From positions 1 through 36,003 of the forward strand of contig NZ_JABBJN010000061.1 in assembly GCF_012928505.1 (NCBI RefSeq): 36,003 nucleotides of DNA. The letters run 5' to 3'. Origin of the DNA: Achromobacter sp. Bel (GTDB lineage Bacteria; Pseudomonadota; Gammaproteobacteria; Burkholderiales; Burkholderiaceae_B). Of the stretch, positions 8,671-17,158 are shown piece by piece. The notes beneath the pieces are model-generated. The model did no database searches and was not told the origin of the DNA. It worked only from the letters and a program-made list of their open reading frames with translations. Numbering within the stretch: position 1 is the stretch's first letter; each line of letters opens with the position of its first letter. The translations under genes were made by a program, and so were the position numbers.

Positions 8671-9435
8671 ATGAAGCTCACCGTGTTCCAACGTGCCGGC
8701 GATCCGGCCTTCGAACCCATCCACGCGGAATTCACGGCGCCCGGCGGCACGGTAGGACGCAGCGTTGAGAACGGCCTTGTCCTGCCCGACCCCGCGCGCG
8801 CAATCTGCCGCGTGCAGGCGGCCATCCGCATCAATAGCGCCGACGCCGCCGGTTTCCTGATGAACCTCAGCGGCATGAGCACGGTCAGTGTCAACGGCCG
8901 CCCCGTGGCGCAGGACCAAGAGGTGCCGCTGAATCCCGGCGACGAGTTCGACATCGGCGCCTACCGGCTGCGGGCGGAAGCGGCCACGCCCGCCGTCGAT
9001 GCGGTGCCGCCGGCTGCCGCGATCGACGACGACATCTTCAGCGACCTCATCGGACCCGGCACCTTGCCGGTCGGCAGCGCGCCGGACGTGTCTACCCATC
9101 CCTTCGATCTGGATTCCGCGCAAGCGCGCAACCCCGACGACCCCTTGCGCCACCTGCCGCCCGGCGACGCCGCGGTCTCGCGTCCCGTCACCGATCCACT
9201 GGCGCTGTTCGACGCCCCCGGCGAAAGCGCGCCCAGTGTCTTTGCCGACAGCACGCCATCCACGCTGCCGGCCCATGATCCGCTGGCCGAACATCGCGCC
9301 CACCCGGTCGACGCCGCCTTGGGCGCGCCGCGCGAGGCCACGGACAGCCGCAGCGCTTCCGACCACCTGCGCGAAGTCGGCAGCTTCATGCGCCCCGCGC
9401 CTGTGAAGAAGACCCCCGACAACGGGAGCCGCTAG
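8671..9435 (+). CDS. FHA-domain T6SS protein with altered phosphothreonine site
   Basis: The 254-residue protein has an N-terminal forkhead-associated domain (about residues 1-108) with GGTVGRSVENGLVLPDP, VSVNGRPV and LNPGDEFDIGAYRLR, followed by a low-complexity Pro/Ala/Asp-rich tail to the end. FHA proteins in T6SS loci (Fha/TagH) bind phosphothreonine and promote assembly. Here the phosphate-contact Arg (VGRS) is kept, but the usual SRxH is CRVQ and the NGT loop reads STVS, so Ser, His and Asn are replaced. The C-terminal TagH-type domain is absent and the tail looks disordered. The gene is converging with clpV, the two stop codons being 4 nt apart. Binding activity is therefore doubtful; a phospho-independent role is inference. 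Confidence 0.85.
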   Translation: MKLTVFQRAGDPAFEPIHAEFTAPGGTVGRSVENGLVLPDPARAICRVQAAIRINSADAAGFLMNLSGMSTVSVNGRPVAQDQEVPLNPGDEFDIGAYRLRAEAATPAVDAVPPAAAIDDDIFSDLIGPGTLPVGSAPDVSTHPFDLDSAQARNPDDPLRHLPPGDAAVSRPVTDPLALFDAPGESAPSVFADSTPSTLPAHDPLAEHRAHPVDAALGAPREATDSRSASDHLREVGSFMRPAPVKKTPDNGSR

Positions 9436-9439
9436 CGGT

Positions 9440-12043
9440 TCACGCGTAGTCATAGCGAAACTCCCCGGCTTGCGCAGACAGGCGCACGCGGCGCAGCCGA
9501 CGGTCCTGCATCGACGCCCCCAGCAACTCGCGGCTGATCTGCGGCAAGACCGTATTGGTGAGGATGGCGTCCACCATGCGCGCGCCCGACTCGACTTCCG
9601 TGCAACGCGCCACCACCAGCGCCGTCGCGTCGGCCGCCACCTCCAACGCGACACCGTGATGCGCTTGCAGACGGCGGCGCACCCGTTCGAATTGCAGATC
9701 CACGATGCGCGCCAGCATGGCGTCGGGCAACGGCAGGTAAGGCACCGCGACCAGCCGGCCCAGCAGCGCCGCTGGAAAGGCCTGCAGCAACGGTTCCCGC
9801 AGCGCGGCCGCCAGCCCTTCGGCGTCGGGCATCAGCGCCGGGTCGCGGCACAGCGCGGCGATGCGGTCCGTGCCGACGTTGGAGGTCAGGATGATCACGG
9901 CATGGCGGAAATCGATGTAGCGCCCTTCGCCGTCCTCCATCCAGCCCTTGTCGAAGACCTGGAAGAAAATCTCGTGCACATCGGCGTGCGCCTTCTCCAC
10001 CTCGTCCAGCAGCACCACGCTGTAGGGCCGCCGCCGCACCGCCTCGGTCAACACGCCTCCTTCTCCGTAGCCCACATACCCGGGCGGCGCACCCTTTAAT
10101 GTGGAGACCGTGTGCGGTTCCTGGAACTCGCTCATGTTGATGGTGATCAGGTTCTGTTCGCCGCCATACAGGGCTTCGGCCAGCGCCAGCGCGGTCTCGG
10201 TCTTGCCGACGCCGCTGGGGCCGCACAAGAGGAAGACACCCACCGGCTTGTCCGGATCGGTCAGCCGGGCCCGCGATGTCTGGATGCGGCGCGCCACCGC
10301 CTCCAGCCCGTCCCGCTGGCCGATCACGCGCCTCTCCAGCGTATCCGCCAGCGCAAGCACGGCTTGCGCCTCGTCGCGCACCATGCGGCCCACGGGAATG
10401 CCGGTCCAGTCGGCCACCACGGCGGCCACCGCCGCCGCGTCGACCGAGACGTGGACCATCGGTGCCTCGCGCTGGCTCAGCGCCGCCGTTTCCCGCGCCA
10501 GCGCCTGCCGCGCCGCCGCCTGTTCTGACGCCGGTGCCTCATCCAGCGCCTGGCGCAGCGCGAACACTTTCGCCGTCAACGCGCGCTCGGCCTCCCAGCG
10601 CGCCGCCAACGCCTGTTCCGCTTGTGTCGCATCGGCATGTTCCGCAGCCAGGCGTTCCACGCGCTGCGCGTCGCCCGCGCCCAGATGCCGCTCGCGCCGG
10701 GCGATGCGTTGCGCGATTTCCAGCGCCTGGATACGCCGCCGCGCATCTTCCAGCGCCGCCGGCACCGCGTGCTGGCTGATGGCCACCCGGGCGCAGGCGG
10801 TATCCAGCAACGCGACCGCCTTGTCCGGCAACTGGCGCGCGGGGATGTAGCGGTGCGACAGACTCACCGCCGCCGTGATCGCCTCGTCCAGCAACAGCAC
10901 GCCATGATGCGTCTGCAACGTGTCGGCCAGCCCGCGCAACATGTCGAAGGCGCGCGCCTCGTCCGGCTCATGGATCTGCACGACCTGGAAGCGCCGGCTC
11001 AGCGCGGGGTCTTTCTCGATGTGCTTCTTGTATTCCGACCAGGTCGTCGCGCCGATGGTGCGCAGCTGGCCCCGCGCCAGCGCCGGCTTGAGCAGGTTGG
11101 CGGCGTCGCCCGTGCCCGCTGCGCCGCCCGCGCCCACCAGCGTATGGATCTCGTCGATGAACAGCACGATAGGCCGTTCGCTGGCCTGGACCTCGTCGAT
11201 CACGCTGCGCAAGCGCTGCTCGAACTCGCCCTTCACCCCGGCGCCGGCCTGCAACAGGCCGATGTCCAGCAGATATAGCGACACGTCGCGCAACGGCGGC
11301 GGCACATCGCCCGCCGCCAGACGCAGCGCCAGGCCTTCCACCACTGCGGTCTTGCCCACGCCGGCCTCTCCTGCCAGCAGCGGATTGTTCTGGCGACGCC
11401 GCATCAGCACATCGACGATCTGGCGGATTTCTTCGTCGCGTCCGGACACGGGGTCGATGGCGCCGGCGCGCGCCCGCGCCGTCAAATCCACCGCAAACCG
11501 CTCCAGCGCGGCAAGGTTCCCGCCTTCCGGCGCCTGCGTCTCCTCGGCGGCGGTGGCATGAGGCGCTTCCGGCGAACCCTGTGCCATCTCGCCCATCCTC
11601 GCCAGTAACGTGTCCGGCTCGATGCGCGAGAACTGCGGCGACATGCCGACCAGCACGTGGCGCAGCGCATAGGTCCTGACCAGCCCCGCCAGCAGATGGC
11701 CGCTGCGGATACGCGCCGCGCCAAAGCGCAAGGACCCCAGCACCCACGCGCGCTCGACGGCGTGATCGATATGCTCCGACAGGTCGGAGACCGATCCCGC
11801 GCCGGCCGGCAACCGGTCCAGTTCGGCAATCAGGTCTGCCTGCCACTGCGCCAGGTCCAGGTCGAAGCCCCGGGCGATGCGATGCAGGTCGCTGTCCTGC
11901 AGCTGCAGAATCTGATGTATCCAATGCACCAGTTCCACATAGGGATTCCCCCGTAGCTTGCAGAACGCGGTGGCGCCCTCCAGCGCCTGGTAGAGCACGG
12001 GATTGAGCTTTCCGAAGAGTTCGATGCGGCCGATATCCGACAT
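9440..12043 (-). CDS. tssH: ClpV (TssH) sheath-recycling AAA+ ATPase
   Basis: The 867-residue Hsp100/ClpB-type protein has an N-terminal sheath-binding domain (about 1-155), a first AAA+ module with Walker A GEAGVGKT (225-232) and Walker B VLFIDEIHT (near 293-301), a coiled-coil middle domain (about 420-525), and a second AAA+ module with Walker A GPSGVGKT (608-615) and Walker B VVLLDEVEKAH (near 676-686). It carries the family's C-terminal ClpB small domain. It unfolds contracted TssB/TssC sheath after firing. It is the last gene of the tssA-to-clpV unit, 15 nt after tssG. Both ATP sites look intact. Confidence 0.98.
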   Translation of the reverse strand: MSDIGRIELFGKLNPVLYQALEGATAFCKLRGNPYVELVHWIHQILQLQDSDLHRIARGFDLDLAQWQADLIAELDRLPAGAGSVSDLSEHIDHAVERAWVLGSLRFGAARIRSGHLLAGLVRTYALRHVLVGMSPQFSRIEPDTLLARMGEMAQGSPEAPHATAAEETQAPEGGNLAALERFAVDLTARARAGAIDPVSGRDEEIRQIVDVLMRRRQNNPLLAGEAGVGKTAVVEGLALRLAAGDVPPPLRDVSLYLLDIGLLQAGAGVKGEFEQRLRSVIDEVQASERPIVLFIDEIHTLVGAGGAAGTGDAANLLKPALARGQLRTIGATTWSEYKKHIEKDPALSRRFQVVQIHEPDEARAFDMLRGLADTLQTHHGVLLLDEAITAAVSLSHRYIPARQLPDKAVALLDTACARVAISQHAVPAALEDARRRIQALEIAQRIARRERHLGAGDAQRVERLAAEHADATQAEQALAARWEAERALTAKVFALRQALDEAPASEQAAARQALARETAALSQREAPMVHVSVDAAAVAAVVADWTGIPVGRMVRDEAQAVLALADTLERRVIGQRDGLEAVARRIQTSRARLTDPDKPVGVFLLCGPSGVGKTETALALAEALYGGEQNLITINMSEFQEPHTVSTLKGAPPGYVGYGEGGVLTEAVRRRPYSVVLLDEVEKAHADVHEIFFQVFDKGWMEDGEGRYIDFRHAVIILTSNVGTDRIAALCRDPALMPDAEGLAAALREPLLQAFPAALLGRLVAVPYLPLPDAMLARIVDLQFERVRRRLQAHHGVALEVAADATALVVARCTEVESGARMVDAILTNTVLPQISRELLGASMQDRRLRRVRLSAQAGEFRYDYA

Positions 12044-12058
12044 GGCGTCTTGGCGCGG

Positions 12059-13168
12059 TCAAGCGCGCGGCGTCCTGGCAGGTTGGGCCGGCGGGCGGCC
12101 ACGTGCCGGCGTTTGCCCCCGGCGTTCATAGTCCAGCAGCAGATCGCGCGCCTCGCCCTGCGCCGGCCGGCGCTTGCCCAGCCAGGCAGACAGGCCCAGC
12201 GGCCGCGCGGCCCCCAGGGTCAGGCCCTTCGCGTCTTCGGCACGCAGCACCGGCCGTACGTCCCAGGCCAGCTCCACGCCGATGTAGTGCCTGACCCAAT
12301 GCGTCAGTTGCCGGGCGCGCAGGCCGCCTGGCAGGAAGCTCGTGTAGTCCTCCAGCGTCAGCGGCCCGAGCTCGATGCGGAACTTGTGCTGGGCATCGCG
12401 CACCGCAACGCCCAGCACCGTGTCGCGCCCCAGGCCCGCCGTGCCGCCCAGGCCCAGCCGCTGTTCGGGCTCCAGCCGGATCCATTGCGGCACGAATTCG
12501 CGGATGCGCACGGGCAGGCCGAAGAACGATTGCAGGATGTGCTTGAGGCCTTCAGGATTGCGGGTCTGGCGCACCAGATGCCCCGCCATGAAATACTTGG
12601 CATGGTCCAGCACGGCGTCGCGGCGCCGCATCGACGGCTCGCCCAGGTGCAGCAGGCTGGCCACATACCGCGTAAAGGGTTCTTCCTTGCGATCCAGGCT
12701 GACGGTGCTCTGCGCGTCGGCCCAGGCCCGGTAGAACAGCAGGATCAGCCGATGATGGAACACGTCGGCGAACGCCGCCAAGGTGCGGTCCCCGTGATGC
12801 GCCATGCGTTCATGGGCATGCTCGGTCAAATGCAGCGGCAACGGGCCGTTGGGGCCGAACAGGCCGAACCCGTATATGGACACCTCCGCCGGCCGACCAT
12901 TGCGGCCGGCCTGCGCGCGCGCCACGGTAGACGGCGCGAAGGCCATCGACGGCTCCTGCCGCATTCGCACGGGCTCGTAGCGCGCCACCGTCTCGCGTCC
13001 CAGCGGCTTGCGCGCGCCGGCATGCGCGTCGATCCAGCGCAGGGCATGGAACAGATCGTGCGCGTAGGGCTCGCGCTCAAGCGCGCGCCACCACTGCGCC
13101 TGCGCCTCATTCTCGGTGGCGGCGCCGGGAGGGGAAACCGGATGGGCTACGGGTTGCGCGACGTCCAT
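12059..13168 (-). CDS. tssG: TssG baseplate component
   Basis: The product is 369 residues from the ATG at 13168, with a GGGGTG stretch just upstream that also contains the stop of the preceding gene. TssG family segments are clear: HALRWIDAHAG near the N-terminus, EVSIYGFGLFGPNGPLPLHLTEH, and a C-terminal HWVRHYIGVELAWDVRP. TssG works with TssF and TssE as the wedge of the T6SS baseplate. A longer start at 13198 would overlap the DUF3540 gene by 26 nt and is less likely. The basic, Pro-rich C-terminus (about 20 residues) looks disordered. It lies between the DUF3540 gene and clpV; the usual direct tssF-tssG junction is broken by the DUF3540 insertion. Confidence 0.95.
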   Translation of the reverse strand: MDVAQPVAHPVSPPGAATENEAQAQWWRALEREPYAHDLFHALRWIDAHAGARKPLGRETVARYEPVRMRQEPSMAFAPSTVARAQAGRNGRPAEVSIYGFGLFGPNGPLPLHLTEHAHERMAHHGDRTLAAFADVFHHRLILLFYRAWADAQSTVSLDRKEEPFTRYVASLLHLGEPSMRRRDAVLDHAKYFMAGHLVRQTRNPEGLKHILQSFFGLPVRIREFVPQWIRLEPEQRLGLGGTAGLGRDTVLGVAVRDAQHKFRIELGPLTLEDYTSFLPGGLRARQLTHWVRHYIGVELAWDVRPVLRAEDAKGLTLGAARPLGLSAWLGKRRPAQGEARDLLLDYERRGQTPARGRPPAQPARTPRA

Positions 13169-13172
13169 CGCG

Positions 13173-13829
13173 TCACCCCATGTGGATCTGCTTGGCATCC
13201 ACCTTGACCAGGTCGGAGCCAGTCACCAACGTGTACGACGCATGCAGCCGCGCGCTCTGCTCGGCCTGATAGTCGATCGAGCCGGCGCGCACCTGCTCCA
13301 CTTCGCTCACGCTGCGCATCGACAGGCGCGCCATAAGGGTCATGCGGTCCAGCACCGCTTCGTAGCTGCGCCCGACCAGCCGCGTCTCGCCGAAGGTGGC
13401 GTGCAACTGTTCCGCCACCATGCGCACGCGCTTGCACGCATGGCGTTCGTCTTCAGCCTCGACCGCGTATTCCGACGTTCGGATGCGCACCGCGCCCTGG
13501 CCATGCAACATCACGTCGCCTGCGCTTTCCAGCCGGACGTTGCCGCTGGTCGACCGCAGCACCAGTTCGCCCTGCGCCTCCAGCGTGGTGTGCGCAGGCT
13601 GCGCCTGCACGGTGACCGCGATGAGATACACCCGCGACGGGTCTGGTCCGCTGATCAGCACTTCGTCGCCCGGTTGCGGTGCCAGCAGGCAGCTGGCGGC
13701 GCGCCGCGCGGACCATTCCCGGCCATCGCATGCCACGGCATACCTGCCATCGGGTTCGCAGCGCAGCACCTCGCCCAGCAGATGGACGGGGTCATAGGCG
13801 ATGCGGGTCAAGCTTGCGGCGGATTTCAT
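13173..13829 (-). CDS. DUF3540-family T6SS-associated protein
   Basis: The 218-residue product looks like a DUF3540 protein: an N-terminal small beta domain (residues about 1-75, with QPGDEVLISGPDPSRVYLIA) and then short beta-strand repeats (ELVLRSTSGNVRLESAGDVM, VRIRTSEYAVEAED) like the stacked strands of a spike or needle, followed by a helical MVAEQLHATFGETR segment. The start at 13829 has GGAG 6 nt upstream. DUF3540 genes usually accompany DUF2169, DUF4150 and pentapeptide genes around vgrG. Here it lies between tssF and tssG, 31 nt after tssF and 4 nt before tssG, while those partners are in the divergent vgrG unit. The VgrG-gp5-like appearance suggests a spike-associated role, which is inference; no function is proven. 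Confidence 0.8.
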   Translation of the reverse strand: MKSAASLTRIAYDPVHLLGEVLRCEPDGRYAVACDGREWSARRAASCLLAPQPGDEVLISGPDPSRVYLIAVTVQAQPAHTTLEAQGELVLRSTSGNVRLESAGDVMLHGQGAVRIRTSEYAVEAEDERHACKRVRMVAEQLHATFGETRLVGRSYEAVLDRMTLMARLSMRSVSEVEQVRAGSIDYQAEQSARLHASYTLVTGSDLVKVDAKQIHMG

Positions 13830-13860
13830 CTTGCACTCCGGTTCGTGGCGGGTTGCCGGC

Positions 13861-15777
13861 CTAGACCGCGGGCCGGCGTCCCATGCGGGGTTTGAAGCGG
13901 GCGACCTCGCCCCGCTGCAGGGTCGACAGGACCAGCTCCGACATCATGTTGATCGAGACATGGCGCGCGAAAAACTGCTCAAGCACGGCGCCGAACAAAT
14001 ACGGGCTGATGCCGGAAAAGGCCGCTTCGTCCACTTGCAGCGCAATGCGCACGCCGCGTCCATGCACGATGGGGCCCGGCACCGGCAGGCGGTGATAAAC
14101 GGGCTTGGCGCTGACATGCCGCAAGCCGGAGATGTGCTTGCGCACGGCGGGGTCGGCCAGATTGCCGTAGACGTGCAGCATCTCGCGCAGCGTCTGCGCG
14201 CCCTGCTCCGTATCCAGATCCGTCAGGCTCAGGTAATTCAGGCCCAGGTGGCTGATCAGATGCCACGTGGCCGCGTTCTCGGCCAGCGCCGCGCAAGGAC
14301 GTGTCGGCCCGTGCAGCACCTTCACCGCACGAACGGGTGCCGACACGCGCAGCGTCATGTCCGTGTCGGTACCCAGCGGCAGCAGCATCGGCATATCCCG
14401 GTTGGTGCACAGCGTCTCAAGCGACAGGTGGCGCAGCTGGCCGGAGAATGGCGCTTCCTGACGGTCCACCAGCGACAGGAACACTTCGCTGCCGGTGTAG
14501 CCGGTTCGGGTGCCGTTGCGTTGGGCCGTGTCGGAAATCAGCCGCGGCTCGCGGCGCACGGAAAAGTACGCCCCATAATCGTCGGGGTCACTGCCCAGCG
14601 ACCCGAAGAACGGACGGAACTCCTGCTCTTGTTGCTGCGCGGAGGCATGGCCGGTGACGCGCGTCACACCAAAGACTTCGTAGTCCAGCGGACGGCTGCG
14701 ATCGACCACCACGTGATATTCCGACGTACGCGGCGTGACGGCCACACGGTCCGCCCGCTTGGGAAACAGGTTGATCACCGGCACGCAATGCAGGGCCAGG
14801 TTATCGGCCGCAATCGCGCCCTCCAGTTCCGGCGCGGCCACGGAGAACAGCATGGTCAGATCGAACGCGCGCGTCTCGCGCGGCGTGCCGTGCGATTGCG
14901 CCTCGCTGCGCAGGCCCGTTTTCAAGCCCGTTTTCAAACCATTCACGCTGAAGAACAGGTAACGCTGCGCGAAGGCGAAATACTCCTGCAGCAGGCGATA
15001 GCCCTGGAATACGCGCGCGTCGCCGGGCAGCAGGGCCTGGTCATCGGCAAAGCCTTCGTGGCGCACGGCGCTTGCCGGCAGCTTGTTGATCCACGCCACC
15101 GGCCGCGCCGTGTCGTGGCCCAGCACCGCCACCGTGTGCCCCATCATCACTTCCAGCAGGCGCTGCATCTGCAGATCCTGTCCGTTCAGATGAAACACCA
15201 GCTGATCAAGGTCCAAGTCTTCCAGACGCTGGCCGCCGCCGACCGCTATCCGGATGCGCAGCGCGCTCAGCACGCGTCCGGCGCGCCCCGCCAGGCCCAG
15301 CCGCGCCAGGGGGAGATCCTGCGGCGCGGCGGTGAATTCTGCCTGGGTCACCTCCAAGGGCCACAGGCGCACGGCGTGCCCGGTGGTGAACTCGCAGGGC
15401 GTCTGCTCGCCACGCGGCACGCGTCCGCGCAGCAACGTGCCACGCGGCAATTCGAAGCCGCCCGCCAGCGTGCCCTCGTTCATGCTGGGAGAGAACTGCA
15501 CGATCGCCATCGACGGCGTGGGCGCCAGGTAGTTGGGATACACCACTTCCAGCAAACGCTGGGAGAAACGCGGAAACTCCGCGTCCATCTTCATCTGGAT
15601 GCGCGCGGTCAGGAAGCTGAAGCCTTCAAGCAGGCGCTCGACATAGGGGTCCGCGACCTCCGTCGCGTTCATGCCCAGACGTCCGGCCACCTTGGGATGG
15701 GCCTGCGCGAATTCCGCGCCCAGTTCGCGCAGATAGACAAGCTCGCGGTTGTAGTAGTCCAGCAGACGGGCATCCAT
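13861..15777 (-). CDS. tssF: TssF baseplate component
   Basis: The 638-residue protein begins LLDYYNRELVYLRELGAEFA and continues with ADPYVERLLEGFSFLTARI and LLEVVYPNYLAPTPSMAI, the invariant N-terminal signatures of TssF. The C-terminal VRIALQVDEAAFSGISPYLF region is also typical. TssF with TssG and TssE builds the baseplate wedge around the VgrG hub. Its ATG shares one nucleotide with the tssE stop (TGATG), so translation is coupled. An exact 12-bp tandem duplication near codon 284 gives LKTGLKTG without breaking the frame. Length is standard. Confidence 0.97.
   Translation of the reverse strand: MDARLLDYYNRELVYLRELGAEFAQAHPKVAGRLGMNATEVADPYVERLLEGFSFLTARIQMKMDAEFPRFSQRLLEVVYPNYLAPTPSMAIVQFSPSMNEGTLAGGFELPRGTLLRGRVPRGEQTPCEFTTGHAVRLWPLEVTQAEFTAAPQDLPLARLGLAGRAGRVLSALRIRIAVGGGQRLEDLDLDQLVFHLNGQDLQMQRLLEVMMGHTVAVLGHDTARPVAWINKLPASAVRHEGFADDQALLPGDARVFQGYRLLQEYFAFAQRYLFFSVNGLKTGLKTGLRSEAQSHGTPRETRAFDLTMLFSVAAPELEGAIAADNLALHCVPVINLFPKRADRVAVTPRTSEYHVVVDRSRPLDYEVFGVTRVTGHASAQQQEQEFRPFFGSLGSDPDDYGAYFSVRREPRLISDTAQRNGTRTGYTGSEVFLSLVDRQEAPFSGQLRHLSLETLCTNRDMPMLLPLGTDTDMTLRVSAPVRAVKVLHGPTRPCAALAENAATWHLISHLGLNYLSLTDLDTEQGAQTLREMLHVYGNLADPAVRKHISGLRHVSAKPVYHRLPVPGPIVHGRGVRIALQVDEAAFSGISPYLFGAVLEQFFARHVSINMMSELVLSTLQRGEVARFKPRMGRRPAV
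14914..14937. repeat. 12-bp perfect tandem duplication inside tssF
   Basis: The unit GCCCGTTTTCAA occurs twice head to tail (14914-14925 and 14926-14937). Being 12 bp, it inserts four residues (LKTG) without a frameshift. It has the look of a replication-slippage event. A further partly similar codon run (GLRS) follows in the protein. Confidence 0.9.
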
Positions 15778-16328
15778 CAGACACCGCCCAAATCGCGCAG
15801 ATCCATATGCCCGCTTTCCAGGTCGATGTCCGTGCGAAACAGGAATTCAAGCGGATGCGGCACGCACCACAGCATGCCCCTGATTTCCAGGCTCAGCACG
15901 TTGTGGTGTTCGAGCGTACCGGTGTCGGTTACGCAACGCACCTCCACCGAAGAATCCAGAATGCGCGGTTCGAACGCCGAAATCGCATTGCGGATCGACT
16001 CTTCCACGTCGATCCAGTCGATCTCCGACATGCGCTTTCCGGCCATGGCGCGCACGCCGAAATTCACGGTCGACGCCGCAACGGGACGATGCGCCGACAA
16101 ATCCTGCGACGTCTGCAGATTGACCGTATTGAGCAACCAGCGCAGGTCCCGCAGCACGGCCGCGCGCAGCTGCTCATGCGTCAGCATGGCGCTATCGCGC
16201 GGTTCCGTGCGGCGCGCCGGATCATCGTCCATCAGGCGATCCAGCAACGACGGCTGCAGGCGGTCCCGCGCCGCACGCTGGTTGCGCGCAAGCGGCGCCC
16301 ATCCGGCGGGATCGTCGGCGTGGCCCAT
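15777..16328 (-). CDS. tssE: TssE, gp25-like baseplate protein
   Basis: The product is 183 residues from the ATG at 16328, which shares one nucleotide with the tagJ stop (TGATG). The gp25/TssE signatures are present: QPSLLDRLMDDDP at the start, DLRWLLNTVN, VNFGVRAMAG and IRNAISAFEPRIL. TssE is the homologue of the phage T4 gp25 wedge protein that nucleates sheath assembly; it has no lysozyme activity despite the old family name. A longer in-frame reading to 16436 would lie inside tagJ and starts with a non-conserved arginine-rich stretch, so I rejected it. Confidence 0.96.
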   Translation of the reverse strand: MGHADDPAGWAPLARNQRAARDRLQPSLLDRLMDDDPARRTEPRDSAMLTHEQLRAAVLRDLRWLLNTVNLQTSQDLSAHRPVAASTVNFGVRAMAGKRMSEIDWIDVEESIRNAISAFEPRILDSSVEVRCVTDTGTLEHHNVLSLEIRGMLWCVPHPLEFLFRTDIDLESGHMDLRDLGGV

Positions 16329-17146
16329 CAGGCAAGCTCCAGACTGCGGATGTCGAGCAGGGCGAATTCGCCCGCGTCGGTCAACCACATCTTCTGGCCC
16401 ACGCCGGCATAGGTGTCGCCACGCAGGCCGCGCCACTCGGTCACCCGCGCAAGCTTGACCGGGTCCGGCAAGTCGACCATGCGTTCGCCCGGCGCGGGCG
16501 GATAGCGCGCCGGCACCAGGCCCTGCAGCACCTGGCCGTCCGCCAGCTCAATCTCGGCGCGGGCCCACACCATGTCGCACAGGCCTTCCGGCGCAAGCAG
16601 GCGCACCCGCTTAAGCGCCGTGAACGGCAGCCAGGCGTACCGCCCTCCCCCCAGGAACTCGAACACGGGGCCCAGACGGCTGTCGCCGTCGCAGACCCAC
16701 TGGAACGGCAGCGGGGCATCGTGCATGACGCCTTGCACGCCCCCCGCGCCCGCCGGGGCATCCTGCAACGCTTGGACACGCAGCTCGGCGGCCGGCTCGG
16801 CGGCCCCGTGCCCATCCAGGCGCAGCGCCGCCACCAGCGCCCGCATCCAGTCTTCAGGTTCGACCAACAAGACCGGCTCGCCGTCGCCGGCAAGCACGGC
16901 CTCGCGCTCGCGCTCCGCCGCAATGGCGCTGGCGTAGAGCGCCACCGTCGGACGCGCCTGCGCGCTGAGCTGGCCGCAGACGCCCAGCTGTTCAGCGGCG
17001 CGGGCCCAATCGCCTTGCGCCACCAGCAATTGGAACAGTTGCGCGCGCAAGTCCGCGTCGGCCGGCCGGCGGCGGATCTGCGCCTGCACGTCGTCCAACT
17101 GGCCAGACAGGCTGATCGCGCCGAAAGGAACGGCAGCTATAGACAT
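16328..17146 (-). CDS. tagJ: TagJ (ImpE/SciE-like) sheath accessory protein
   Basis: The 272-residue protein has an N-terminal helical TPR-like part (LRAQLFQLLVAQGDWARAAEQL) and the ImpE/TagJ core with DGDSRLGPVFEFLGGGRYAW and a C-terminal GQKMWLTDAGEFALLDIRSL. In Pseudomonas aeruginosa the homologue HsiE1 binds the N-terminal helix of the sheath protein TssB and links it to ClpV. TagJ is found in only a subset of T6SSs, so its presence helps to classify this locus with the TagJ/FHA/TagF-containing group. It lies between hcp (12 nt) and tssE (1-nt overlap). The ribosome-binding site is weak. Confidence 0.93.
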   Translation of the reverse strand: MSIAAVPFGAISLSGQLDDVQAQIRRRPADADLRAQLFQLLVAQGDWARAAEQLGVCGQLSAQARPTVALYASAIAAEREREAVLAGDGEPVLLVEPEDWMRALVAALRLDGHGAAEPAAELRVQALQDAPAGAGGVQGVMHDAPLPFQWVCDGDSRLGPVFEFLGGGRYAWLPFTALKRVRLLAPEGLCDMVWARAEIELADGQVLQGLVPARYPPAPGERMVDLPDPVKLARVTEWRGLRGDTYAGVGQKMWLTDAGEFALLDIRSLELA

Positions 17147-17158
17147 GGGGGATCCGTC

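Noticed and set aside
9426..9441. Palindrome around CCGCTAGCGG at the FHA/clpV convergent junction as a terminator
   Set aside because: The stem needs a G-T pair, has almost no loop and no T-run follows on either strand; it overlaps the FHA stop codon.
13801..16458. 885-codon plus-strand open frame opposite tssF and tssE
   Set aside because: Same reason: it mirrors TssF/TssE codons, has a biased His/Gln/Arg composition and crosses well-supported gene boundaries.
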